A DNA stretch of 64,000 nucleotides from Whalleya microplaca (lineage: Eukaryota > Ascomycota > Sordariomycetes > Xylariales > Xylariaceae): positions 1,450,673 through 1,514,672 of the forward strand of contig MU385711.1 of the NCBI GenBank assembly GCA_022497155.1, written 5' to 3'. The translations under genes were made by a program, and so were the position numbers. The notes beneath the pieces were generated by a model. It had not been told where the DNA came from, did not search any database, and saw nothing but the letters and a program-made list of their open reading frames with translations. This document shows, one piece after another, positions 22,719-34,724 of the stretch (its first letter is position 1; the number at the start of each line of letters is the position of its first letter).

Positions 22719-25700
22719 GGCGGCTAATTTCGGGTGGTGTTCGTTTGGAAAATAATTAAGGGTGGTTTATGAAGTCCCTCCTGGTAGAGAAGACGTATTG
22801 TTTTGAGCCTCTCGAGGCTTGGTCTTTGTCGCCTGGCCTAATAGATGATGAAGTGAGACAATCAATTACATGCGTGGGTATGACCGGTCTAGAGTCGACA
22901 AAGAAAACGTGATTATTATCCTCCCAATCAAACAACGACGTTCCAAAAGGTCCAACTGGATTGTAGGCAGAAGTTAACAGTGAGGGTATAGTCAGTCTGC
23001 CAACGGTGTCGTCGGTATATCCTCCGTCGTCGATCACCAGTCCAGAAACTTCTCCCTCTACTTCCGTCCAAACGAGCGAGCGCGGTGGTGATGCTAGCAC
23101 GTCACCAAAAAAAGGGGGTTCGAATTAAAGGTACTCTCCCCTTCGAAAGCCGGTATTCCAAGAAAAGAATCGTGACCCGTTCGCAGAATGGGACCTTCTG
23201 CTGATGTAGCGGCAGTCGTTGATGGGATGAGAAAGAGTCGAGGAGGGAGATAAATTAGTGGAGAGTTTGAAGAGGAAAGGATTGGAAAAGGTTTGAACGA
23301 GTGAATGACTTGGCTTTCTTGTTGATAGGAAAAGAGGACTGGGCCTAGTCGAGTGAGTGAGCACATTGAATTGCAGTGAAAGGAGACGACCTAGCAGGGC
23401 AGCCGGGCATGGCGTAGGGGCATGGCAGGCAAAGGTCAGGCAGGTCCACCAGCCTCGACCTGCAGCAAGTAGCAAGTACCGGGGGGCAGGGGGGAGGAAC
23501 TTGGCAGGGGGTCCTGCCAATTCGCTCCAGATTACCGCTCAAGGGGAATGAAGAAGTAAATTACGCGTACACGGGCCCCAGTGTACATGTGGAATACTTG
23601 TGGAAGATCCGCTTGTCTGTATCCCGCTCATTTCGCTTAGTGGAGCCCCTTATCGTGCTATCACTCATGCTCGTTGCGTTCGACTATAATCTGTTAGTAC
23701 CCTATCTTGCCAGGGCTCTTGAATCGGCACATCGACTTCTCCCAGCTAGATCTGTAAGTCCCCATGGCACGCCGAGCCCTGGCTGCAAGTGCGGGCAATA
23801 CTGCGTTACTTGGCTTCCCAAGCCCATTCTTTGCCTACTGCGTACTTGGAGTACTGCTTTGAGCTACTAGGTACGTAAGTGCGCAGTACCTAGGTGGTAG
23901 CCAAGCTGCACCAGACCTGCATTACAATCATCAATCATTGCCGCCATGCCGCGCTGCCGCCTCAAAATCCTGTCTGCCAGTCATCATGTCAAATATGTAC
24001 ATATGTATAAGTAATATACATGTACATTCATTACCTAGTTGAGCACAAAACAGCCAGATTACATCATAGGGTAGCCAACATCAGGCTGGACGAAGTTCAC
24101 GAAACCAAGACCGTCCAGCCATCTGCACTTGGGCACGCAGATCTATCAGCGGAAATCTCCACGACCTGCTATGGATTGAGACCAAAGGGCTGCAAGGTCG
24201 AAACACGTCGATGACATAGACAGACACATTTCTGGCCTTGCGACATTGCGTGTTTTGGCACGGGGCAATAGACGGCCATCAGATCGTCAATTGGAGAAGC
24301 GTCTCACAACCTCCGACTTGCACTGCCACCCTTTGCGAGCACCCAACCAGCCAAGCAAACCCCAGCCCGCCAGGGACCGGGTCTATCAAATTTCTCTGCA
24401 AGTCAATTGATCCTTTGGCGGCGCTGCGGCGTCGTTTTAAACCCTGGAGGCTGAACTGATGGCTGCTGGCTGCTGGATCGCCGGAACTGCTGAATTGCTT
24501 TTGAGTCGCTGTACGGTTGTACTGCTTGCTTGCTTGCTTAATAAATTGCTCGATTCTACATTATCGTGACAGGCTGTTGTGGCTTGCATTATCATCGACA
24601 GCTACCTTATTAGGTAGTGTTACTATTAGTGGCTTATTATTTTGAACATTGCCGCCCGTCTCGTATTGTCAACGCTTCGTATTTAGGTTTTTGGTTAGGT
24701 AACCCCGTCACAGACCCATTTGGCTTCTAAATTCGAGTCTCCTCGACTGATAGCCGCCAACACTGCATGTGGTTGGCATGCGTACTATTATCTCATACGC
24801 AGTGCGTCCGAAGTTCAGCTTACCTACAAATAGCTAGACAAGTATGAGGCGCGAAGGTCGACTCGTCCGATCACATACTATGTATTCCGTATTTGCGTGG
24901 TTGTCGGGGCGGTTCGAACGCAGGACACGGGTCCACGATTATTTAAAGAAACAATTGAAGCTCAAAAAAAATTGCATAGCTTACTTATATAATACGGTTA
25001 TACCCCTTGTATTGTGTCTATCAGACGTGTTCACGATATAGTAATCTGTATTCCTCATCGCCGGCCAATTCGTCTCGCTCATTTAAAAGACTTGGCATCA
25101 AGATCTTGCCGCGTGGTTTTCCAACCCATGGGTATGGATAGGCAATAAGCATCCTAACCCGCCGTGCCCCGACAGATCCGGGACCGCGCGGGAAGGAATC
25201 CTTCGTAACCACAGTGCGTTCGCGGCACGGACTTTCAAATACATATTGTCGCGTTCATCCTGACACGACGCGACATTGAAACCGTTGGGATACATCTCAT
25301 AAGATCACGGGATTAGTTGTCGTAGTGTGGTCGGTCAATAACATGTTATATGCCTAGATATATACATATCTAGGCCTGATTTTCTAACTTACTACTCACC
25401 CACATCAACGGACATAACCTTATGTTACGCGACCCATCCATACTCGACCTGCAGTCGGGTTCTCACGCCATCGGCACATCGGTACAGATCCTTCAGCGGA
25501 GAAACGCTGATGACAATTTTCAACTTATTATAACACCCGAGCTGTCAGACTGTCCGACTGTTAGCAACTTGACCGTTGATCCCCTTTTCTTTGCTTCGTG
25601 ATCGTCAGCGCTCGACCCGTTGTTCCGGGCGGTGCATCAGATTCCAATCTACGGGTGTACACACCGTCACACCGAAGCAAATGCTACTACAGTTGGCTGT

Positions 25701-26159
25701 GATTACTGTTACGAGTATCTAGTGTTCAAACAGTCAAATTTCTCACTGAAACAGTGTTTTCTCCATGTGGAGTGGCCCCCCAGTTTCCCCAATTGCAAGG
25801 CGAACTGACCGGGCGAGTGATTGATTGTTTATGTTCTCTAGTTCGCAAAAAGATACGCCATAGTATTTCTCTATCGGAAATATCAACCGCGGATGGGTAT
25901 CTCCACGGAAGCCCCAGCCAATACCTGACAATACAGATCCCGACGTGACAGCCATGCATGCAATACGTGTATCTCGCGTTCTATCCCGGGGCCCGAACCC
26001 AACCATTAAAATGCAACGACTCTCGTCTCACGGAAATGCAATATCAATATGCTCAAATGCTTGTGCAGAAATATCAGTCCTAACATGCGTACAGTTCGTC
26101 AATCCATAGATAAATTCAAAGGGGGCACAGTAGGTAGGTAGGTAGATAATATGTCCAGT
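22719..26159. other. Intergenic: FLC upstream region and DUF3433 3' flank
   Basis: 3.4 kb. 22720-23560 is probably FLC promoter and leader, purine-rich on this strand (pyrimidine-rich as read by the gene). A near-palindromic TACCTAGGTG lies at 23887-23896. Around 25100-25960 GC and AT blocks alternate without any motif. A GGTTCGAACGC at about 24911 resembles a tRNA B-box but has no A-box or stems around it. Just before the DUF3433 stop is a GTAGGTAGGTAGG run (about 26130-26144). Confidence 0.4.
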
Positions 26160-28661
26160 TCAGAAGATCTGCCACTGCGTAGACCACGGCTTGTTGCCCT
26201 GCGACTCATCGATGCCGTGCTTATAGTTGACCGTGAGCTCCTCCTCGTCGATGCCGCAGTGGGTCTGGCCGTCGCGGCCCTCGAACCAGCCGAGGCCGTA
26301 CGTCTTGCCGAAGCGCTCGAGGTGCTGGCGCATCTTGGCGTTGGTGAACCGCTCCGTGCCGACGAAGTGGTCCAGCATCTTGCTCATGTGCATGAAGGCC
26401 AGCACGCTGGCGATCGTGTTGGGCTGGCGCGGCAGGAACGGGTGGCGCCGCCGCACGAACACCAGCGTCGCCACCACGAACAGGTACACCAGGATCACGA
26501 CCGTCAGCCCCAGCGTGATCGTGAAGGAGAGCACCGTCTCCTGCCCGCCCAGGCCCTCGTTGAGGAAGTCGTCGTCGTCCACGCGGATGATGTCCAGGAA
26601 GTCCTTGCCTTCGACCGTCGCGAGACTGGTCACGAAGATCGTCAGTGCTTCGACCAACACCGTGCCCCACCCGGCCAGGAACACCATCCAGTGCTGGTTG
26701 AGGAGCGCGGTGGTGATGACGGCGGCGGCAAAGGGTAGGGCCGTGTAATCGAGAGTCAGCGTTTTGGCGGGGGCGTGCCGTTTCGAGAGGATGTAGTACG
26801 GCTCCATCATACGAATGGAAGTCTCGAGAGCACCCCAGGTTAATTTGATGCAGACCGCAAGCACGGTTACCAGCCAGGGCGCCTTATCTATTAGAGCGCT
26901 GGCCGGCGTGAACAAGAACGTTGGTATGAATCCCAGGAATAGTAGTATTCCGATGATGAAGGGTATGCACCCTTCTGCCCGTAGCATTAGAGGATGCGGG
27001 TTCTCCGGCAGGTAAGATTCTTTATACCGGTTACGCTCCATAGTGGTCACATGCGCTGAATCATCGGGAGCCAACGCCGAGTTCCGTAAGACATAGCGTT
27101 TGTTCCTCAACTTCTTGTGGATGTCCTCTGGTTTGTCTATATCCATGCCTTTGAAGTCCATCATGATATGGCTAGCTACGGCCATCGACGCTAGCCCAGC
27201 GACCCCCTTTACATCTGATTGTAAGCCTGACCGTCTGGTATTGAGCTGATAGAATAAAACGCAGCCTAAGATAGCAATGATGAAAAATGTCATGGTCAAA
27301 AACCGAGACAGAGTCGGGTTGATAGTTATGGTCTTCTCGACATCTGGGTGAAGCAGTCTTTCTTCCCGGCTTGGGTTTAAGACAAGGGCAGCGGAACCCA
27401 GTGTAGGCACTAAGGACATTGCAAGTAGCGTCGCAATAGAGGAGACGGCCACTGCATAATGTCTGCGTTGCAAAGCACGGAGCGGTCTCGCGAAGTTGAA
27501 CATGGTGATGTAATCAACATTGATAGATTCAGCTGCCAATGCTCCTCCCTCTCTTGACAACTGATAGAACGCTTCTAGACGCTTCACTTCGAAATCAGTG
27601 TTCTGCCACAGTACTCCGAATGTGACGGTAATAATAGTCGGCACAAATTTGAAAACGAAGTAGTAGCCCGGGCCGATTTCAATAGCTTTGTGGAAGCTCA
27701 GGAGGGGGACTTGGGCTGACATTCGGCATAATAACTCCTGACATATGGCTAGGCCAATAGAAAGAAGAATCAGGCCTATCAGATAAGGCCATCTCATACA
27801 GAAAGGCTTCCAATCGTGTTGCGGGTAAAACACTTGTGTCTTGGTCACCTGCTTCGGGAGTATCGAGTGGCGCATGCGAGACGGGTCTAATCCAGCAACA
27901 TTTGGTCCGACCATAGAACTTATGTCAACCTCTGGCGGTTCTTCCATAATAACCTCGATGACTTCGCCTCTCCTATTAGCTTCGTCCTGTCCGAGGAATT
28001 TCACATCCGCTCTCTGGTATGAACTAGGCGTTCTCCTCATTGAAAATGTCCGGGTGAAGCTTCGCTTGAGCGAGGGGCTACTTGCCCACAGCTCCTCTTC
28101 CCTGATAGTCACATTTGGACTCAATGCTTCACCTAGCCCTCCCGTTACTTTGCTCCTCGCTTCATACTCCGAAGACGACTTTCCAAATCCCGGGTCCTGA
28201 ACACCTATTGGTCCCGAATATGAGGTCACCTCGAATTCGGGCCTACGTGGCTCGTTCATAGAGGCAGGTACGTATGGAGCAGACTGACCCGGTGGTGCTG
28301 CTGCACCGAGCAGAGACATATCGATGCCATCGTCTTCATGTATTGGATCACGCGCCCTCGCGCGGAAGCTCTTGAAGTGCCTAGCCCCCGAAGCAGAGCG
28401 AATAGGGGGAGATATAGGCTGGTATCGCCCACTAGAAGATCCTATGAAAGGTACCGACCATGACGATCCGGCAGCTGATTCCAATGGCGGGGATTCGTGA
28501 TACGACGACTGCAGTGAAACGAGTGATTCCCGGCCTCTAATTCCGTTGGGAGACGTTCCGTCATACGGACCGTCTGACAAATCGGAAACTTTATGATTCA
28601 AGTCATGCACAGGCCGACCACCATTTCGGAACGCATTCTGCGGATTGTTGTTGTAGGCCAT
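26160..28661 (-). CDS. DUF3433 multi-span membrane protein
   Basis: One exon, 833 aa from the first true ATG (MAYNNNPQN). Residues 1 to about 260 are a low-complexity, Ser/Pro/Gly-rich cytosolic region. There follow several membrane segments: WPYLIGLILLSIGLAICQELL, a long region with YYFVFKFVPTIITVTFGVLWQNTD, then AVAVSSIATLLAMSLVP, FLTMTFFIIAILGCVLFY, FIIGILLFLGFIPTFLF, WLVTVLAVCIKLTW and a final group including ITLGLTVVILVYLFVVATLVFV. The pattern GxYYxxxFxPT...LWxxxDxxVKxLEPFY-like, repeated in two halves (second: SIRMMEPYYILS), is typical of the fungal DUF3433 family, which appears to be an internal duplication. Members are plasma-membrane or endomembrane proteins of unknown biochemical function, often large and expanded in Pezizomycotina. 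The class is clear; no activity can be assigned. Confidence 0.85.
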   Translation of the reverse strand: MAYNNNPQNAFRNGGRPVHDLNHKVSDLSDGPYDGTSPNGIRGRESLVSLQSSYHESPPLESAAGSSWSVPFIGSSSGRYQPISPPIRSASGARHFKSFRARARDPIHEDDGIDMSLLGAAAPPGQSAPYVPASMNEPRRPEFEVTSYSGPIGVQDPGFGKSSSEYEARSKVTGGLGEALSPNVTIREEELWASSPSLKRSFTRTFSMRRTPSSYQRADVKFLGQDEANRRGEVIEVIMEEPPEVDISSMVGPNVAGLDPSRMRHSILPKQVTKTQVFYPQHDWKPFCMRWPYLIGLILLSIGLAICQELLCRMSAQVPLLSFHKAIEIGPGYYFVFKFVPTIITVTFGVLWQNTDFEVKRLEAFYQLSREGGALAAESINVDYITMFNFARPLRALQRRHYAVAVSSIATLLAMSLVPTLGSAALVLNPSREERLLHPDVEKTITINPTLSRFLTMTFFIIAILGCVLFYQLNTRRSGLQSDVKGVAGLASMAVASHIMMDFKGMDIDKPEDIHKKLRNKRYVLRNSALAPDDSAHVTTMERNRYKESYLPENPHPLMLRAEGCIPFIIGILLFLGFIPTFLFTPASALIDKAPWLVTVLAVCIKLTWGALETSIRMMEPYYILSKRHAPAKTLTLDYTALPFAAAVITTALLNQHWMVFLAGWGTVLVEALTIFVTSLATVEGKDFLDIIRVDDDDFLNEGLGGQETVLSFTITLGLTVVILVYLFVVATLVFVRRRHPFLPRQPNTIASVLAFMHMSKMLDHFVGTERFTNAKMRQHLERFGKTYGLGWFEGRDGQTHCGIDEEELTVNYKHGIDESQGNKPWSTQWQIF

Positions 28662-30702
28662 GGTTAAAGTCCCATGATGTCGCAAACCATGGAAAACTAT
28701 GGTGTTACGGTATGTTCGACTTTTAAAAGAGTGACGGTCGAAGGCGTGGGAGGCTTCCTTTTCCAGCGCTGTCTACATACTGCAGGCCGCAATATAGGCC
28801 ATACTGCTGTGTGACTTGAAGAATGCACTCGCCGCAGCCCCAAGCGAGAAGTGAAAGCGCGATGGTTCAGACGACAGGCCGCCTTCAAGCAGGGGTTGGT
28901 ATTCGCTTTGTCCCAAGCGGCATCTAGTAGAAGAAACTAGTGTTCTCTGTGGGTTCGCTTGGCTTTTTGAGGCTTGAAGGTGTGAAACGTGACGAGGCCA
29001 CAATCAGGCGAGGAAGGAAACCTGTATTGGCTCTAAAGAAGAATGAAAGACTATGCGAAGCTAGTGATGTTGGTCATTAATGAGATGGTTATCCATTCCA
29101 TAGTACAAGCTTACACGAAGCAGATTTTGCGCAGCTTCATGTTATCAGGACGGCGTACCATAAACAATGAGGAAGGAAGAGAGAGAGACAGAGGGGGAAA
29201 TTACACCAACATGTGTATTGACCTCGTCCCATGTTGGTTGGCGATATCTCAGCCCCCCAGACCGGGGAGAGAGAGCTGAGCAGTCAGCTGTCAACTGGGA
29301 TCTAATTCGGGGTAATTGATGAAGTTGCGCCACGGTCCTACCGTCCGGTGTCCAATCCTAATCTGCGATAGCAAACATCACTAGTCATTCTGCGCCGCAG
29401 TAGGACGTGCATAAGTACTTTCAGCCCAAGTTAGCAGAGCATTGGCAGCAAGACACTATGCCAAGTTAGCTGGACGCCCCGAACGCATGCGTGGCTACAA
29501 AAGGTCTCGCTGAGTACTTCACACTACGATTCATCATGTCCATTTTCCGGACGGAGCATCCGGGTTCCTATCGGAGGGAGATATTCTTTAGTCTAGACTA
29601 TGCCTACCCCTTATTCGTCTTGGCCACTAAGGTGCGTCTCGTAGTTACCAAGGAATAGGTACTTAGGGTCCTCCTATACATTTAGTTATAGCTACGCATG
29701 ACACTTCTTCAGTATGTCTCTGGATAGGAAGATGGCAGTCTTGTTTACAATAATAACAAGTTATACTGACTAGAAGTATGAGGTGTAATGCGATGCAATG
29801 CGATGCAATGCGAAAATCATCCTTGGCGAGATTACGCTGCCATCACCCGCCAAGTGATTTCCAAATCACTTCTCTCTGTCTATATCACACAGGAAGAATG
29901 ATAGCTGATTTTTATGAGGTTCGACACTGAAGCTTCTAATTCTGAGTCTTGGTAACTTACCTGTTGCACAAAGGAAACCTTGAGATAATTGGCAGAATGC
30001 AACCGCCTATCAAGAGCGTTTCAGCTCTCCCGATTTTCGTGATTGTGTTATGCTTGCTTGTGATAGAATTGCTCACAGGAATCTCCTTGTTATATAGGTG
30101 GCAATGGGCACTTTATGCCAAATCTATTCGACCAAGTCCGCCACCTCTGTCTACCCTTATGACCCATGCTGTCCTCATCGACCCAGCGTCCTTCCCCTGA
30201 TATCTGTGTGACGTTGCCGTCGATCTTAAAGGTGCTTTGAGGAGTCGTTGAAGGGGTCATACGCATGATATGGTAATAGGGTTCCTGGATGCCTTGAAAA
30301 GATCGTGGGCTTTACACAACTCTGACGACTAACTGTTGTGTTGGATACGATCCCCATTGAAATAACTTCTGTCTGCTTCAAACTATTTGTTCAAGCCTCA
30401 AAACTCAAAAGAGCAGCAATTGAAGGTTCACACCGAAAGCCACCGCAAACTTTAGGCGTTGATGGACTTAAACATCTTCCTATCCTCGTGCATCAGTTCG
30501 TATCCCATGTTGACATCTGCCTCCGCACTTGCCCACACTTTAACAACTCTATCAAACCCACACATCATATTCAACAAGTCTTGCCCTAAACGTCTAAACC
30601 TTGACGAAGTTCAAGACTTCGCTGGGCAACAAAAGGACTTACCAGTACTTATACCAAGTCAACTAATTCCACAACTGGTACAAAACCCTACCTCATATTG
30701 TC
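28662..30702. other. Intergenic between divergent DUF3433 and Ras-like genes
   Basis: 2.0 kb that must carry both promoters. A 10-bp tandem motif (CGATGCAATG, about 2.6 copies) lies at 29787-29812. The last 150 bp before the Ras-like ATG are rich in CAACT/CAA repeats. No coding motif seen. Confidence 0.4.
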
Positions 30703-31590
30703 ATGTCGGACGACGAGTCTATGGATTGGTCCGAAGAAGAGGTTCGATATATTCAAGCTCTTCTTACATGGGATCCGAATGAGGATGCACGCGGACGAGA
30801 TGAACCAATTCGTCAAGAAGATCCACCTGTCGGGCACTTTATGTTTCTGGTATTAGGGGATAAGGGCTGTGGGAAAACATCCATGGTTGAAAGAGTAATG
30901 ATCCCCTCCTGAAGGAGAACATCTTGCGATTCTAACAGGGTGTAGTTCTGTCAAGACACATTTCACGAATACGACGACGGCGAGTTTCCCGATTCTCAGT
31001 ATGAACAGGGGTGCTGTCACAATATCAAGATTGAGGAGCATATCTACATCCTCAACGCGTTTGAGGTGGCCTCCGAGCACTTAACGAATTATCAGCAGTT
31101 AGAACAAGCCTTCCAGGTCACGGAGGCTGCAGTCCTAGTGTACAGTGTCAGGTCTCGGGCGTCATTCGATATCATCCAGGGCATCCACGACCTCATCTGT
31201 GATACGGTTGGTGGGCGCGGGTACAGTCTAATCCTAGTGGGCACCAACTCGGACTGCGAGGACGAACAGCGAGAGGTTCCGTGGGCCGAGGGATACAAAC
31301 TCGCCCACAGCTTCCGGCTCCGGTGCGCATTTATCGAAACCTCGGCGAAGACCGGCGAGAACATCCACAGATTATTTCCGCAACTAGGGAAGGAAGTCCT
31401 GGAACTGAGATGGGTCACCCAACAGCGGAAGGAGGAAGCAGAGAAAGTAGCTGCCACCTCATCCCACTGCCCCGAGAAACGTATGGCTAAGTGGAAGTCT
31501 TGGACTCGGTCGTGGGCTCAACTAAAATTGATAGGGAGGAAGGCCTCTGCAAGTACAGTCAGTCCTTCAATTAGTTTCTTGCATAGCTGA
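30703..31590 (+). CDS. Atypical Ras-like small GTPase-family protein
   Basis: Two exons, 30703-30894 and 30946-31590 (51-nt intron, donor GTAATG, acceptor GTGTAG), 278 aa. The join gives KTSMVER-FCQDTFHEYDD, matching the Ras P-loop helix and switch I (KTSLVDRFCYDTF...Y). The P-loop is GDKGCGKTS at 52-60, with Lys at the Ras Gly12 position. Other Ras features: LVYSVRSRASF (the VYSITSRxSF block), and ETSAK (G5) intact at about 195-199. The G3 DTAG is absent (IYILNAFEVASEH at about 97-109), and G4 NKxD is altered to TNSD (164-167). The tail is basic and ends FLHS without a CaaX prenylation box. The N-terminal 45 residues are acidic. The protein therefore looks like a Ras relative that may bind GTP poorly or not hydrolyse it. 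It could also be a fast-evolving paralogue. Cellular role unknown. Confidence 0.75.
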
Positions 31591-32840
31591 GTGTTTGGAT
31601 ATTACGGCGAAGCTCTGTGAAGCGCTCTTGGGCTGCCGTATCCCTTAGATACGAGAATAATGGCGTCACGGAGTTGGCTTGTACTTTAGCATTCAATCAG
31701 GGATACCAATTTGCGTTTTAGACGTAGAGTCCAATAACAGGGAAACTTTTGCATGAGTCGATCTCATTCTCGTATTGATGTTAAAACTCAAAAGGTTCTG
31801 TCAGGCTTAACTAACATAGGCGGGCTGGCAAACTGCTTGCCTCTCACAAACTCAAAAGGGAATCACCTCTATGAACTTAATGCACAGTTACTACGTAATC
31901 TGGTGGGATGCTATGGGATCCATACTCCTAGCCGTCTTCGTAATACCTTAAGTCATTTTGACCACGCAGGAACCCGTCCCTGGCCCTGATCTACCACGTA
32001 CATGTCAAACCAGCCTCTTACCTCACACGCAGGTATTATATGCAATGAATGTAGTAGATATGAACATGCCCTCCTTTAATAATCAGGCATATAATCGACC
32101 TTCATGTAACGTGACACTGCTCGCCTCCTGCTTTCTAATGGAAACAGAATATGCGTGCCAGGCAAGGTGCATAGGTATTCAGCGATTAATCTACTCATGT
32201 CACATCAACCACATCACGGTGCCAGCAGAAGACGATCGCGATAAAATCCGATACAAAGCTTCGACCTATAATCTGAGTTATCTTCATCGGTGATTCCTGA
32301 CCTGGGTTTGTTGGAACAACTGAAATATTGAGTACGGCGGAAGGAGGACGGCCAAAAACGAAGAGATAAACCCCCAAAAACCTAGTACAATATGTCTTAC
32401 TTCGTACTGGGCTCAAATGAAGATATTGGTCGCCAGCAATATCATTCATTATCTAGTGAGAGTTTCGACCCATCCCTTGTTGAAATCAATTAGGCCTCCA
32501 CACAAAAAGGGCTACAGCATAGGGAAATGAAGAAACGACAAAGCTTCATGGTATGCCTTTCCTGGAATCAAACACGGGAAGTGACTCATACTCGCTCTGT
32601 TACGATAAAACTGATTGATATCTGACCGCCGCCATGAGGTTGCCTTGATAACAAGGACTCAGATGGAATATACAGGAAACTAACTTTGTTTTCCACTACA
32701 GCCATATATGAGGACTCTTTGATACCGATGCCAAATGCACGATCTTTACTTCCATTCAATCATGCAATCCAATCTAATGCCCCAAACCACCTATCCCCAC
32801 CTCTACCCCCATCCCCAAGCACGCACTCGCACACGCACAC
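31591..32840. other. Intergenic between convergent genes
   Basis: 1.25 kb between the 3' ends of the Ras-like gene and isocitrate lyase. No motif-bearing frame. A few runs of C and CAC repeats (32790-32840) precede the lyase stop. No repeat or RNA gene seen. Confidence 0.35.
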
Positions 32841-34724
32841 TTAATGGAACTGGTCCTCCGTAACACCCTTCCCCATGGCTGCCGTACTGCTGATGCCGCC
32901 GGTGACCATCTTCTGGAGCTCGTCGACGTAGGTGGCGCCGCTCCACTTCTGGTGCTTGACGACGTCGACGCCGCCCTCCATCTCGGGCTCCTGGACGAGC
33001 TCGCCGTAGGCGCGCATGCCGACGCGCGCGTACGCGCGCGCGAACTGGTCGCTGATCAGCGCCGTCGTGTGCAGGCCCGCCAGCGTGATGAACTGCCAGC
33101 AGTACCCCAGCGACGCCAGGCGCCGGATGTACGTCTCCTGCTCGTCCCGCGGCATCGCCGTCTTCCAGTTGAACGAGGGCGAGAGGTTGTAGGCCAATCT
33201 GTTTCGGGGGGCGGTCTCGGTTAGTCTTTATTTGTTGCGTTTGATAGCAAAAGGAGTTTCTTAGGGATGTCTTAGGGTTATGGAAGGAAGGGGGGAGGGG
33301 AGTTGTGAAATGGGAAAGAAAGGGGATGAACATACTTCTGCTCAGGCCAAACGGCGTGCACGCCGTTCGCGAATTCCTCCGCCTGCTTGTAATCAGGCAG
33401 CTTGCTCTCCATCCAGATGGCATCGCAGTAAGGAGCGTAGGCCACAGCACGGTTGATAGCACAGTCACATCCACCCTTGAGGCGGTAGAAGCCCTCGCGG
33501 GTGCGGGGGGCATCCCAGTCGAAGAAGACGTCGGCGCCGATGATGGAGCGGGCGAGGGCACGCGCCTCGGCATTGCTCTTGCCCTTGGACTGCGAGAGGT
33601 ACTTCTGGACCGACTCCTCCTTGTTGGCCAGCACGCCGGCGTTGATCGATTCGACGACGGCCTCGTCGAAGCGCTTGAGCCCGGCCTGCTTCAGCCACGC
33701 GTCCTCGATGGCCTGCAGCTCGTCGCCGTTCTTGCCCGACTGCTCGGCCGCGAACATCAGATCGTTCAGGGGCTGTATGCTCGGGTTGGTCGAGCCCAGG
33801 ATGAAGGCGTGGTCGCGCGAGTCGATCGTCGTCGTGATCAGGGTCGCGGCCTCGGCGTCCGTTCGCGCGATGGCGAGGAGGTCGGTGCCCATGATGTCGG
33901 CTTGTGCGCGGATGGCTACCAGGCGGTTGATGTGCTCGCTGATCGGTACCAGGACCTTGCCGGCCATGTGACCACACTTCTTAGTTCCGGGCGCTTGGTC
34001 CTCGATGTGAATACCGGCGGCTCCATGCTCAATGAAGAGCTTTGTAAGCTTCATGACAGCGGTCAAACCACCGTGACCAGTATCCGCATCAGCAACGATG
34101 GGCCGTAGATAGTCAATGTTGGCTAGCTTAGCTCTCTCGGCTTTTGGTGCGCTCAGGCGTTCGTGCCTTTGTTTTCGGTCATGGAAGAGCTGAGCTGTGA
34201 ACAGATGTTTTACTTTGTTGGGAACAGTGGTCTTCTCATCATCAGCAACATATCCAGGCTTAGATTTAGGAGAGGATTTGACTCACGTATGGGTAGTCTG
34301 CAAGATCGGGGCCAGGCTCATCCGACGAAGAGGCAGTTGATGATGACTGCCAACCCGAAACATAGACGGTATCTAAGTACTTGGCCATTTGCGTGACCAT
34401 TGTCGGTTCTAAGCAGCCGTAAGTGTAGCTAGCATCGCGGTTCTATCTCCCCATTAGTAAGAGCGCCATTGGCTATTGCTGGTGGCTGCCAACCTGGAAA
34501 CGACCCTCGAGGATCTTCCATAACTTCTTCGATTGCGCATTGCTTGCGTAGTCGACTTGTAGGTGACCTCTTTTCGAGACAATCTGCTCTGCTGTGAACG
34601 GCCGCTTGGTGTATCTCCATCTCGGGTCACTCCACCACTTCTTGACGGCCTCGACCTCCTTTGCGAACAACTCATCCTCGATGTTGGGGTCTACAGCGGC
34701 GTTGATCATATTGTTAGACGCCAT
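32841..34724 (-). CDS. icl1: Isocitrate lyase (glyoxylate cycle)
   Basis: Four exons: 34494-34724, 34287-34442, 33336-34231 and 32841-33198; introns of 51, 55 and 137 nt with good donors (GTTGGC, GTGAGT, GTATGT). The product is about 546 aa, normal for the fungal enzyme. Conserved blocks include [45 protein letters not shown]...[47 protein letters not shown], the catalytic KKCGH at about 213-217, and [14 protein letters not shown] NLSPSFNW. It cleaves isocitrate to glyoxylate and succinate, allowing growth on acetate and fatty acids. In filamentous fungi it sits in peroxisomes/glyoxysomes and is induced by acetate or lipids. It ends in DQFH, so there is no canonical SKL. A start three residues upstream (34733, MPIMASNN) is possible. 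A TTATTATATT TATA-like stretch lies at 34913-34926. acuD is the Aspergillus name. Confidence 0.95.

Noticed and set aside
24905..24921. B-box-like GGTTCGAACGC
   Set aside because: No A-box, no D-stem and no acceptor stem nearby, so not a tRNA gene.
31554..31587. Possible 34-nt intron that would give the Ras-like protein a C-terminal CRIP (CaaX-like)
   Set aside because: Donor GTACAG and acceptor CATAG exist, but 34 nt is shorter than usual for a spliceosomal intron in such fungi; the unspliced end was kept.
33305..34108. 267-codon plus-strand frame
   Set aside because: Antisense to the main isocitrate lyase exon; open only because of codon bias.
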